DNA of 21,579 nt from Thermacetogenium sp. UBA5472 (lineage in GTDB: Bacteria > Bacillota > DSM-12270 > Thermacetogeniales > Thermacetogeniaceae): positions 25,611 through 47,189 of the forward strand of contig DIQC01000009.1 of assembly GCA_002426495.1 (NCBI GenBank), written 5' to 3'. Of this stretch, positions 1 through 6,487 are shown piece after piece. The stretch's first letter is position 1. Every line of letters begins with the position of its first letter. Made by a program: the position numbers and the translations under genes. Under the pieces are notes generated by a model. The model was not told where the DNA came from. It worked only from the letters and a program-made list of their open reading frames with translations, and did no database searches.

Positions 1-377
1 CAGTTGGGATTAGAGATAATACCCTTGTGGTTTTCCACATCATCAGGGTTCACCTCAGGGACTACCAGGGGGACATCTGGATCAAATCTATAGACACTGC
101 TGTTGTCAATAGCTACGGCACCCCTTTTAACAGCTTCAGGAATAAGAACTTCCCCTCCTACAAAAAAGGCTATATCTACACCCTGGAAAGAATCGGGTTT
201 GGCTTCGTAGACTGTCATTTCATGATCGCCGAATTTCACCTTCGTTCCTTGCGCCTGGGCATCTGCTAGCATTTTCAGATCTGATATAGGAAAGCTTCTT
301 TCTTGGAGAACAGCTATCAGTTCCTGACCCACAGCACCTGTTGCTCCGACAATAGCGACACGTAAACCCCTGGACAT
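1..377 (-). CDS. asd: Aspartate-semialdehyde dehydrogenase, N-terminal part (cut by window edge)
   Basis: Reduces aspartyl phosphate to aspartate semialdehyde with NADPH, feeding lysine, diaminopimelate, dipicolinate, threonine and methionine synthesis in the cytoplasm. The visible 125 codons start with an ATG at 377 preceded by a strong AGGAGG. The nucleotide-binding loop GATGAVG is at residues 11-17, and the last whole codons read SNPN (122-125). The two remaining bases are TG, which fits the catalytic Cys of the family motif SNPNC, so the window stops exactly at the active site. It follows dpaB after a 94-base AT-rich gap holding a TATAAT (416-421, minus strand) with no convincing -35, so a separate promoter is possible but not shown. 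asd also follows the dipicolinate synthase genes in Bacillus subtilis. Confidence 0.93.
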   Translation of the reverse strand, partial: MSRGLRVAIVGATGAVGQELIAVLQERSFPISDLKMLADAQAQGTKVKFGDHEMTVYEAKPDSFQGVDIAFFVGGEVLIPEAVKRGAVAIDNSSVYRFDPDVPLVVPEVNPDDVENHKGIISNPN

Positions 378-471
378 TTTTATAAACCTCCTACAGTCTC
401 TGGTTCAATAAAATTATTATATATAAGGTTAATATATTAGACATTGAATTCAAAATATCCTTCCAATTGCA

Positions 472-1065
472 TCAATTATCTTTATATTCCACCAAGACAG
501 GCTGTACCTGCTTGCCCTCCAGAGCAGCCATAACAGTATCTATTATTTTATCTGTTTTAGCTACAATAGAATTCGGTTTGTTTAGGGGACTATCCTGCCC
601 AAAGGGTACCACGTAAACCCCCTTTGTGTTCAGCAGTGCAGCGATGTTCTTAGCATTAAAGCCCAGGCCATCATTGGTGGCGATAGCAATCACAACAGGC
701 CGCTGATTACGTGTGTGTGCTTTTATTGCCATCAGAGCCGGTGTATCGGTAATCCCATTGGCCAATTTTGCCATGGTATTGCCGGTACAGGGAGCTACAA
801 CCAATATATCAAACAGTTTACCGGGCCCAATCGGTTCAGCCTCTACAATCGTTTTAATTATAGGCTTATTTGTAACTTCTTGCAATTTATCACACAAATC
901 TTTAGATTTGCCGAACCTAGTGTCTATGCTGCCTGCGGCATAAGAAACGACAGGTTGGACTTCCGCCCCCTCTGATACTATTTTCTCTATTTCGGGAATT
1001 ACCTTGGCAAAGGTACAATGCGAACCTGTCAATACAAATCCTACTCGGATACCTTTGAAAAGCAT
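472..1065 (-). CDS. dpaB: Dipicolinate synthase subunit B (flavoprotein-like)
   Basis: Subunit B of dipicolinate synthase, which together with DpaA makes dipicolinic acid for the spore core; in B. subtilis this occurs in the mother cell. The 197-residue protein shows a flavoprotein-type fold: an N-terminal strand followed by TGSHC (13-17), and a second conserved loop APCTGNTMAKLANG (91-104). The open frame extends to a GTG at 1074, but the ribosome-binding site GGAGGT (1075-1080) abuts that GTG. It lies 9 bases from the ATG at 1065, which I take as the start. It begins 19 bases after the dpaA stop, consistent with one transcript for both subunits. The assignment rests on motif, length and pairing with dpaA. 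Confidence 0.93.
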   Translation of the reverse strand: MLFKGIRVGFVLTGSHCTFAKVIPEIEKIVSEGAEVQPVVSYAAGSIDTRFGKSKDLCDKLQEVTNKPIIKTIVEAEPIGPGKLFDILVVAPCTGNTMAKLANGITDTPALMAIKAHTRNQRPVVIAIATNDGLGFNAKNIAALLNTKGVYVVPFGQDSPLNKPNSIVAKTDKIIDTVMAALEGKQVQPVLVEYKDN

Positions 1066-1084
1066 CTCAGGCACACCTCCATAC

Positions 1085-1990
1085 CTATTCTCTCAAATAT
1101 TCATGAGGCACTTCTTTGAGGATAAGTTGAGGAATAACCTGAGCCAGGATCTTGCCGCCTGTTTTGGGCGCCACTAACCCGGGCAAACTTGGAGTCAAAA
1201 TAGCCTGGATACCCATTCTCTTTGCCGCTGTAAAATCTGTTCCCCCCGGAGAAGAAGCAATATCAATGATCAATGTATCCTTATTGAGGTAAGAAAGCAA
1301 CTTTTCATCTAATATCATCGCTGGTATGGTATTAAAGATCAGATCAGCTTCAGATATCCTCTGTGACAGCTGACTTATGTGCAGATAGCTGTAACCCATC
1401 TCAAAGGCACGAAATAATGCAGAACGTTTTCTGGCAACAACAGTAGTCCTGGCACCTATACCATGAAGCATCCGGGCCAAAGTTTTTCCCATGCGTCCAA
1501 AACCCAGCACATAGGAATTGCTGCCATGTATGGTAATGGGAAGCTTTTCCATTGCCCACTGCAGGGCACCTTCAGCAGAAGGAATGGAATTCATTATAGC
1601 AACTGCTTCCATATTTGCGATTTCAATCATGTTCCATTTATATTTTAGTGCCCATTCTTTCACAAAATCTCGTGCAAAACCAATGATTAAAAGCACTCCT
1701 TCAGGAATAGCGGCGGCAATTTCAGGGGACAGTCGCAGTGTAATATCCTGATCAAGGCACTTTATGTTCCCCTCCGTATCTGTACCCCCCATAGGGAGAA
1801 TCAGAACCTGTACATTATGTATAGCGATCTCCAATCTATCCACAAGTTGAACCTGGTTCAGCTCATGGCAAGGGGAAAACCCTATTGCTGACACAGATGC
1901 GCCCATTTTAACAAGCTCCTGCATCAGATAAATATCCCGCTGATCTCCTCCGATAACAGCTATCTTAAATCCTCTCAGATCCAAGCCCAT
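1085..1990 (-). CDS. dpaA: Dipicolinate synthase subunit A
   Basis: Makes dipicolinic acid (pyridine-2,6-dicarboxylate) from the DapA product, the last step of the branch that supplies the calcium-dipicolinate of dormant spores. The 301-residue protein has the family N-terminal segment IGGDQRDIYLMQEL (13-26) and a Rossmann-type nucleotide loop GFGRMG (163-168). Length is normal for the family (about 300). The ATG at 1990 is preceded by purine-rich AAGGAGAGGG about 10 bases upstream. In B. subtilis (spoVFA) it directly follows ymxH; here dapB sits between the two. In Bacillus the operon is under the late mother-cell factor sigma K; I did not identify a sigma K promoter here. Confidence 0.95.
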   Translation of the reverse strand: MGLDLRGFKIAVIGGDQRDIYLMQELVKMGASVSAIGFSPCHELNQVQLVDRLEIAIHNVQVLILPMGGTDTEGNIKCLDQDITLRLSPEIAAAIPEGVLLIIGFARDFVKEWALKYKWNMIEIANMEAVAIMNSIPSAEGALQWAMEKLPITIHGSNSYVLGFGRMGKTLARMLHGIGARTTVVARKRSALFRAFEMGYSYLHISQLSQRISEADLIFNTIPAMILDEKLLSYLNKDTLIIDIASSPGGTDFTAAKRMGIQAILTPSLPGLVAPKTGGKILAQVIPQLILKEVPHEYLRE

Positions 1991-2068
1991 CCTTCATCCC
2001 TCTCCTTCCCCTCATCATTGCTACGCACTACAGTATATGAGAAAATTGGGAAGATGGTGCTCGGTCCG

Positions 2069-2875
2069 TCAATCGAGAATCTTGTCCAGCCCTACTACAA
2101 CTCCCCGAAGTCCGCCGATTTTGCGTATAGCCAGAACTACCCCGGGCATAAATGACTGGCGGTGCATGGAATCATGTCTGATCGTAAGAGTCTGCCCGGG
2201 CGCACCGAAGATTACCTCCTGGTGAGCGATCAATCCTGGTAACCGAACACTGTGAATCCGGATCCCTTCAGATTCTCCACCCCTTGCCCCAGTCAATTTC
2301 TCATATTCATCCGGGTGTCCCTGTTTGAAGGGCTCTCTTACCTGTTGAATCATATCTGCGGTTTTAATTGCGGTACCAGAAGGAGCATCGATCTTTTGAT
2401 CATGATGCAGTTCAATAATTTCTACGTTTTTAAAATAACGGGCTGCGCTCCTGGCAAATTCCATCATCAAGACTGCCCCCAGAGCAAAATTGGGAACGAT
2501 CAAGACCGCCCGCTCTGACTTAGCTGACAATTTTTCTAATTCAGCCATCCCGACCTCATCTAATCCTGTCGTACCAATCACAGGCGCTGTTCCATTTTCC
2601 AGAGCTGTTTTAGCATTTTGGAGAACAGCCTGAGGATTTGTAAAGTCGACGAGGACATCTGCCTGGGTTGTCTGGTAGAACTGATTTAGGTTTTCACAGA
2701 TTTCGATCCCACATTCCGGAACACCCACCATCTCACCCAGATCTGCTCCGTCCTCCCTGGGATCAACTGCCCCCACAAGCTGTAATTCTGGTTGTTCATT
2801 AAGTACAGCTATTGCCGTTTCTTTACCCATTTTTCCGGCAACACCAGCAATTACTACACGGATGCTATTACTCAC
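2069..2875 (-). CDS. dapB: 4-hydroxy-tetrahydrodipicolinate reductase
   Basis: Reduces the DapA product to tetrahydrodipicolinate with NAD(P)H on the route to diaminopimelate (cell-wall peptide) and lysine. The 268-residue protein has the dinucleotide loop GVAGKMG (11-17) and the family signature E155-L-H-H-D-Q-K-I-D-A-P-S-G-T-A, including the catalytic His157 and Lys161. The start is a GTG at 2875 with only a weak upstream GGGG; an ATG 16 bases upstream is out of frame. It is the first gene after the terminator at 2961-2990 and probably has its own promoter (2913-2941). The next gene dpaA uses the same substrate for dipicolinate, so two competing branches from one intermediate share a transcript. 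dapB is not at this position in B. subtilis. Confidence 0.96.
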   Translation of the reverse strand: MSNSIRVVIAGVAGKMGKETAIAVLNEQPELQLVGAVDPREDGADLGEMVGVPECGIEICENLNQFYQTTQADVLVDFTNPQAVLQNAKTALENGTAPVIGTTGLDEVGMAELEKLSAKSERAVLIVPNFALGAVLMMEFARSAARYFKNVEIIELHHDQKIDAPSGTAIKTADMIQQVREPFKQGHPDEYEKLTGARGGESEGIRIHSVRLPGLIAHQEVIFGAPGQTLTIRHDSMHRQSFMPGVVLAIRKIGGLRGVVVGLDKILD

Positions 2876-2912
2876 TTCGAATCTGCCCCATTTCTAGTAA
2901 TGTATTGTCTAT

Positions 2913-2941
2913 ATTTTTATATAAATGATGTTTATTGTCAA
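2913..2941 (-). promoter_or_regulatory. Candidate sigma A promoter for dapB-dpaA-dpaB
   Basis: On the minus strand TTGACA (2936-2941) is a perfect -35 consensus. With a 17-base AT-rich spacer the -10 is AAAAAT (2913-2918, 4 of 6); with 16 bases it is TAAAAA (also 4 of 6). It lies directly downstream of the ymxH terminator and about 40 bases before the dapB GTG, the expected place for a new transcription start. A vegetative promoter suits dapB, which growing cells need. How dpaA/dpaB would then be confined to sporulation is not visible. Confidence 0.55.
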
Positions 2942-2960
2942 CTAATGGTTTCCTTTTTTT

Positions 2961-2990
2961 CAATAAAAAAACCCGGATCATCCGGGCTTT
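2961..2990 (-). terminator. Rho-independent terminator after ymxH
   Basis: Read on the minus strand, CCCGGA and TCCGGG form a stem around the loop TGA. Flanking G-U and A-U pairs extend it to about 9 bp, and it is followed at once by a run of T. It begins 8 bases after the ymxH stop codon. It is the only complete intrinsic terminator I see in the window and separates the pnp-ymxH block from the dapB-dpaA-dpaB unit. Confidence 0.9.
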
Positions 2991-2997
2991 CAGTTAT

Positions 2998-3264
2998 TTA
3001 AAGACATCTTTTATACATTGAATAGGTTTCATCTAAATCGACAATAATCAACTCGGCGCCAACTTTTTTTACCGCTGACCAGGGTATCACCAACTCTTGT
3101 TTATCTGCCCAGAGACCCATAAAACTCGCACGCTGGGGAAGAACAATTGATTCTATCTCCCCGCTTTCAGAATCAATGATCATGTCGGAATCTCCAATGG
3201 TACCCAGGCGCACCCCATCAAATATATTAATGACCTCTTTTCCCATCAGTTCACTAAACCGCAA
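2998..3264 (-). CDS. ymxH: YlmC/YmxH family PRC-barrel protein
   Basis: Small PRC-barrel protein of the YlmC/YmxH family, common in spore-forming Firmicutes; its molecular role is not established. The barrel covers nearly the whole protein: GKEVINIFDG near the N-terminus, then R-L-G-T-I-G-D, a strand ESIVLPQ and VIPWSAVKKVG. The open frame reaches an ATG at 3282, but a purine-rich GGGGGAGGGG lies inside that extension. It is well placed (about 5 bases) for the TTG at 3264, giving MRFSELMGKEVIN, the usual N-terminus of the family. I therefore call an 88-residue protein. Its place after the M16 peptidase and before the dipicolinate genes matches ymxH of B. subtilis. It is the last gene before the terminator at 2961-2990. 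Confidence 0.88.
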   Translation of the reverse strand: MRFSELMGKEVINIFDGVRLGTIGDSDMIIDSESGEIESIVLPQRASFMGLWADKQELVIPWSAVKKVGAELIIVDLDETYSMYKRCL

Positions 3265-3331
3265 TCTCCCCTCCCCCTTCATACCTTTTAGTTGTATTTA
3301 TGAGACAGCGGCTGGAATTATGTTTTCTGAA

Positions 3332-4564
3332 CTAAGAACTTGCTTTCAGTGGCCCTAGTATTGTTACAGTCATTTGCTCTGATGCAAAAAGCTTCTGGGC
3401 AAAAGACTGCACATCCACTTCAGTCAGCTTATTGACCCTTTCCAGTACTTCGTCAACAGTTACGAATTTTTGATGTACAAGCTCAGTTTTTGCTAGCCGG
3501 TGCATACGATTGAGGACACTCTCCTGAGCCAGCAAAAGGCTTCCCTTGGCCTGAGTCTTAGATCTCTGCATCTCTTTTGGCGATATGCCAGAATCTATTA
3601 TTGCCTGAATCTCTCCCCGACTTAAATCCAAAACCTCCTGATAGTTAGCAGGATTTATCCCGGCATAGATGACAAACAAACCGCAGTCCAAAAAAGATAA
3701 ATTGTAGCTGTAGATAGAGTATGCCAGGCCGCGTTCCTCTCGAATACTTTGAAAGAGGCGAGAACTTGCTCCCCCTCCTAAGATATTATTGAGGAGCTGT
3801 TGGTGATAAAGATTATCATCATATAGAGAAACCCCTTGTACCCCCATACAGATCTGTAGTTGTTCCAAGTCTCGAAAAATACTCTTCGATACAATCCTGG
3901 TCTGTGGTGGGGCAATTTTCGTTTCCACCTTTTCACCAGATAAATGTGACAATGCCGATTCTAATAGATCCACAGCTTCTTGGTGCTGAAACTTTCCGGC
4001 CAGGGCTACCACCAAATTTGATGGACTGTAATAACGCTTGTGGTAGGAAAGGAGCTTGTCTCTGTTGATTGCAGACAAAGAATCCGTTGTCCCGATGATG
4101 GGCCGTCCTAAAGGATGTCCATCCCAAATCGCCTGAGAGAAATAGTCATGAATAATATCATCCGGAGTATCCTCATACATACTCAACTCCTCTGCCACAA
4201 CACCCTTCTCACGACTGATAGCCTCCTCACTAAATAGAGAGTTGAACAGCATATCACTCAGCACATCCACTGCCAAAGGAAGATACTCTTCCAAAACCCT
4301 GATATAAAAGCATGTGAATTCTTTACTTGTAAAAGCATTGAGCTGGCCGCCAACCTCTTCGATGGATTCGGCAATCTGTCTGGCATCTCTCATTGTTGTT
4401 CCCTTAAACAACAGGTGTTCAATCAAATGGGAGATACCTGCTTCCTCCGTAGCTTCGAAGCGAGAGCCTGTTTTTACCCAAAAACCGATAGCCACAGAGC
4501 TTACTTCGGGCATTTCTTCACCGACAATAACGACTCCGTTATCTAAAACATCTTTGTAATACAT
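3332..4564 (-). CDS. mlpA: M16 family zinc peptidase (YmxG/MlpA type)
   Basis: Metallopeptidase of the pitrilysin/mitochondrial-processing-peptidase family (M16B), probably cytoplasmic because no signal peptide is visible. The inverted zinc motif is intact: H46-L-I-E49-H50, with the third ligand at E126, exactly 76 residues after His50 (VVAEELSMYED). The second, inactive-type domain follows, with the usual GGGASSRLFQSIREERGLAYSI segment. At 410 residues it has the family length. The ATG at 4564 has GAGGGG 8 bases upstream. The neighbourhood pnp-ylxY-peptidase-ymxH is that of B. subtilis mlpA (ymxG). Substrates are not known from sequence. Confidence 0.92.
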   Translation of the reverse strand: MYYKDVLDNGVVIVGEEMPEVSSVAIGFWVKTGSRFEATEEAGISHLIEHLLFKGTTMRDARQIAESIEEVGGQLNAFTSKEFTCFYIRVLEEYLPLAVDVLSDMLFNSLFSEEAISREKGVVAEELSMYEDTPDDIIHDYFSQAIWDGHPLGRPIIGTTDSLSAINRDKLLSYHKRYYSPSNLVVALAGKFQHQEAVDLLESALSHLSGEKVETKIAPPQTRIVSKSIFRDLEQLQICMGVQGVSLYDDNLYHQQLLNNILGGGASSRLFQSIREERGLAYSIYSYNLSFLDCGLFVIYAGINPANYQEVLDLSRGEIQAIIDSGISPKEMQRSKTQAKGSLLLAQESVLNRMHRLAKTELVHQKFVTVDEVLERVNKLTEVDVQSFAQKLFASEQMTVTILGPLKASS

Positions 4565-4593
4565 CGATTTAACCCCTCATCATTTGAAGTTTC

Positions 4594-5697
4594 TTATTTC
4601 ATCCAGAAAAACCGTCCGTCCACATCTTCAAGTGTCACTAACTCGGTAACATTAATGATGCTATTTCCCAAGCTGATCTCTACCTTACCTACAGGTTCAC
4701 CCTTTCTGCAGGGAGCCCTCAGCTCAGATTCGATAGATATTTTTTTATCCAGCCGGGGCAGCTGCCTGGGTGAAACAAAAATGGAAATATCCTTTGCAGG
4801 CCCCACTGCTACTGTAGAATGAGTTCCCCATTTGACAGGCACTTGATACAAAAGGGTTTCGCCCTTAGCGGCAGTATAATAACAGTTACTTGTCCCATAT
4901 TCGAAAAGGCGGAGAGTATCTGTATAGCGATCACCGCTTCCCAGAACAACGCTGAGCAGGATTTGGCCATTATATTGAGCAGCAGCTACCAAGCACTGTC
5001 CTGCCTCATCTGTTGTTCCCGTTTTGACGCCAATAACCTGAAGATCCCCTTCCTTACACCCTAATAGCCTATTTGTATTATATAACTCAATAGAATCCTC
5101 ACCAGATAATTCATTGATCCGGTCGCTCCTGGTGCGGACAATCTGCCGGAAATCTTTATTGTGTAAGGCATAACGAGTAATTTTCGCCAGATCTAAGGCG
5201 CTTACCTCATGTCCTGTCTGAGAAAGCCCGTGGGGATTACAAAAACAGTTCTGCCAGCAGCCAATTGTCCTGGCTTTATAATTCATCAAAGAGGCAAATT
5301 GCTCTTCACTACCCGCCATATGAATGGCAATGGCTGCTGCGGCATCATTACCGGAATTAATAAGTGCGCCTTTTGTTATATCATAAAGACTGTATTTCTG
5401 TCCAGCTTTTAGGTAGAGGCTTGTCCCTTCAGTAGATGCAGAGTACTGATCAATTTCAACTGTTTCATTCCCGTCTCCCATTTCCAGGCTTAACAGGCCT
5501 GCTAATATTTTGGTTGTACTGGCAGGAGGAAGTGGTTCTGTGGCATTGAAACTGTACAGAACAACTCCTGATTGGTAGTCAAGTAGCACCGCTGCATCAG
5601 CCGAGAGTTGGGGGTCTGCTGCCGCCCAGGCTCTTTCCACAGGTACAAACAACAATGTGCAAAATACAGCCACCAGGAGGCAGCACAATTTCTTCAT
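4594..5697 (-). CDS. Serine-type D-Ala-D-Ala carboxypeptidase (PBP5/DacF type)
   Basis: Exported low-molecular-weight penicillin-binding protein that removes the terminal D-Ala from peptidoglycan peptides. All three active-site motifs are present: S60-T-T-K63, S115-G-N117 and K225-T-G227, followed by a PBP5_C-like beta domain to the end. An N-terminal signal peptide (about residues 1-26, ending AWA) fits the ATG at 5697. The frame continues to a TTG at 5715, but GAGGTGG lies between the two, so ATG is preferred (367 residues). The C-terminus has no obvious amphipathic anchor helix. Residues 147-153 carry three cysteines (CWQNCFC) where relatives usually have none. It lies between ylxY and the M16 gene, an insertion relative to B. 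subtilis. DacF or DacB are the nearest named types; I cannot decide between them. Confidence 0.9.
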   Translation of the reverse strand: MKKLCCLLVAVFCTLLFVPVERAWAAADPQLSADAAVLLDYQSGVVLYSFNATEPLPPASTTKILAGLLSLEMGDGNETVEIDQYSASTEGTSLYLKAGQKYSLYDITKGALINSGNDAAAAIAIHMAGSEEQFASLMNYKARTIGCWQNCFCNPHGLSQTGHEVSALDLAKITRYALHNKDFRQIVRTRSDRINELSGEDSIELYNTNRLLGCKEGDLQVIGVKTGTTDEAGQCLVAAAQYNGQILLSVVLGSGDRYTDTLRLFEYGTSNCYYTAAKGETLLYQVPVKWGTHSTVAVGPAKDISIFVSPRQLPRLDKKISIESELRAPCRKGEPVGKVEISLGNSIINVTELVTLEDVDGRFFWMK

Positions 5698-5721
5698 CAA
5701 ATCTTTCCACCTCAATAAAAA

Positions 5722-6426
5722 TTAACCGGTTATTAGTTTTTCCAAAGGCACGATTTTGTACCCTTTTTCCCGTAAACCCTTGATCATCCCCGGTAGCGAT
5801 TCATTTGTTTGTTCTGTGGGGTGCATGAGAATAATGGCCCCATTTTGGGCACCATCCACCACCCGGGAAGTAATCTGTTCTGCCGAAGGCTTTTGCCAGT
5901 CCACCGTATCAACAGTCCACAGAATGACCTGATGCCCTGTCTCCGCAGCCGCCTGCAGAACTGTGTCATTGTATTCCCCATATGGAGGAGCGAAATAGCG
6001 TGTTGTACTTTTGGTGGCCTGCTTGATCGCTTTTGTGGTTTTCTGTATTTCTTCCTTGTTTCTTTCTAAATCCAGGTCATTAACATGAGGATGGGAAAAA
6101 CCATGATTACCGATTTCATGTCCAACGCTACTTACCTGACGAACAAGCTTTGGATGCTCCTCAGCCCATCTTCCGCTGATAAAAAATGTTGCCTCAACGT
6201 GGCTTTTCTCTAGGGTATCCAGCATATCAGGCAGATATTCTTCTCCCCAATCCACATTGACTGTTATCGCTACCTGTTTAAAGGCAGAATCCCCTTGATA
6301 AATCGGTTTCAATTTTTTTTGAAAGACCTGTTCTGATGCATAAGCACCTGTATAGATACAGGTTAATAAAACCAGTGCTCCCGCAACTAAAATAATCGCT
6401 CTTTTTTCCCAGTAAAAAACAAACAC
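5722..6426 (-). CDS. ylxY: YlxY-type polysaccharide deacetylase family protein
   Basis: NodB-fold protein of the sporulation-associated YlxY/PdaB group, probably anchored outside the membrane by an N-terminal helix (about residues 9-29). Motifs: metal-binding H108-x3-H112 in GNHGFSH, R143 with PPYG (147-150), DTVDW (173-177) and LMHPT with His202. Motif 1, normally TFDDG or TFDxxWG, reads T55-V-N57-V-D59-W-G, so the usual catalytic Asp position is Asn. The open frame reaches 6561 inside the pnp coding end. Both the family N-terminus and a GGGGGT ribosome-binding site support a GTG start at 6426 (234 residues); a GTG at 6432 is an alternative. It follows pnp as in B. subtilis. Whether it is catalytically active is uncertain. 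Confidence 0.87.
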   Translation of the reverse strand: MFVFYWEKRAIILVAGALVLLTCIYTGAYASEQVFQKKLKPIYQGDSAFKQVAITVNVDWGEEYLPDMLDTLEKSHVEATFFISGRWAEEHPKLVRQVSSVGHEIGNHGFSHPHVNDLDLERNKEEIQKTTKAIKQATKSTTRYFAPPYGEYNDTVLQAAAETGHQVILWTVDTVDWQKPSAEQITSRVVDGAQNGAIILMHPTEQTNESLPGMIKGLREKGYKIVPLEKLITG

Positions 6427-6487
6427 TTCCACACCCCCTGCAGTATTATATTCCGAGGGAGGGGAAGTTATTTGCTCAGATTGATCA

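Noticed and set aside
27..269. 80-codon plus-strand frame at the left end
   Set aside because: It is antisense to asd, whose frame is continuous, begins with a good ribosome-binding site and shows GATGAVG and SNPN motifs.
378..471. Lysine riboswitch or other known riboswitch before asd
   Set aside because: The 94-base gap is too short for a lysine riboswitch and shows no fitting stems; it holds only AT-rich sequence and a short palindrome TTGAATTCAA (444-453).
2876..2960. T-box or lysine riboswitch before dapB
   Set aside because: Only about 85 bases separate the terminator from dapB, with no T-box sequence or antiterminator fold visible; a plain promoter explains it.
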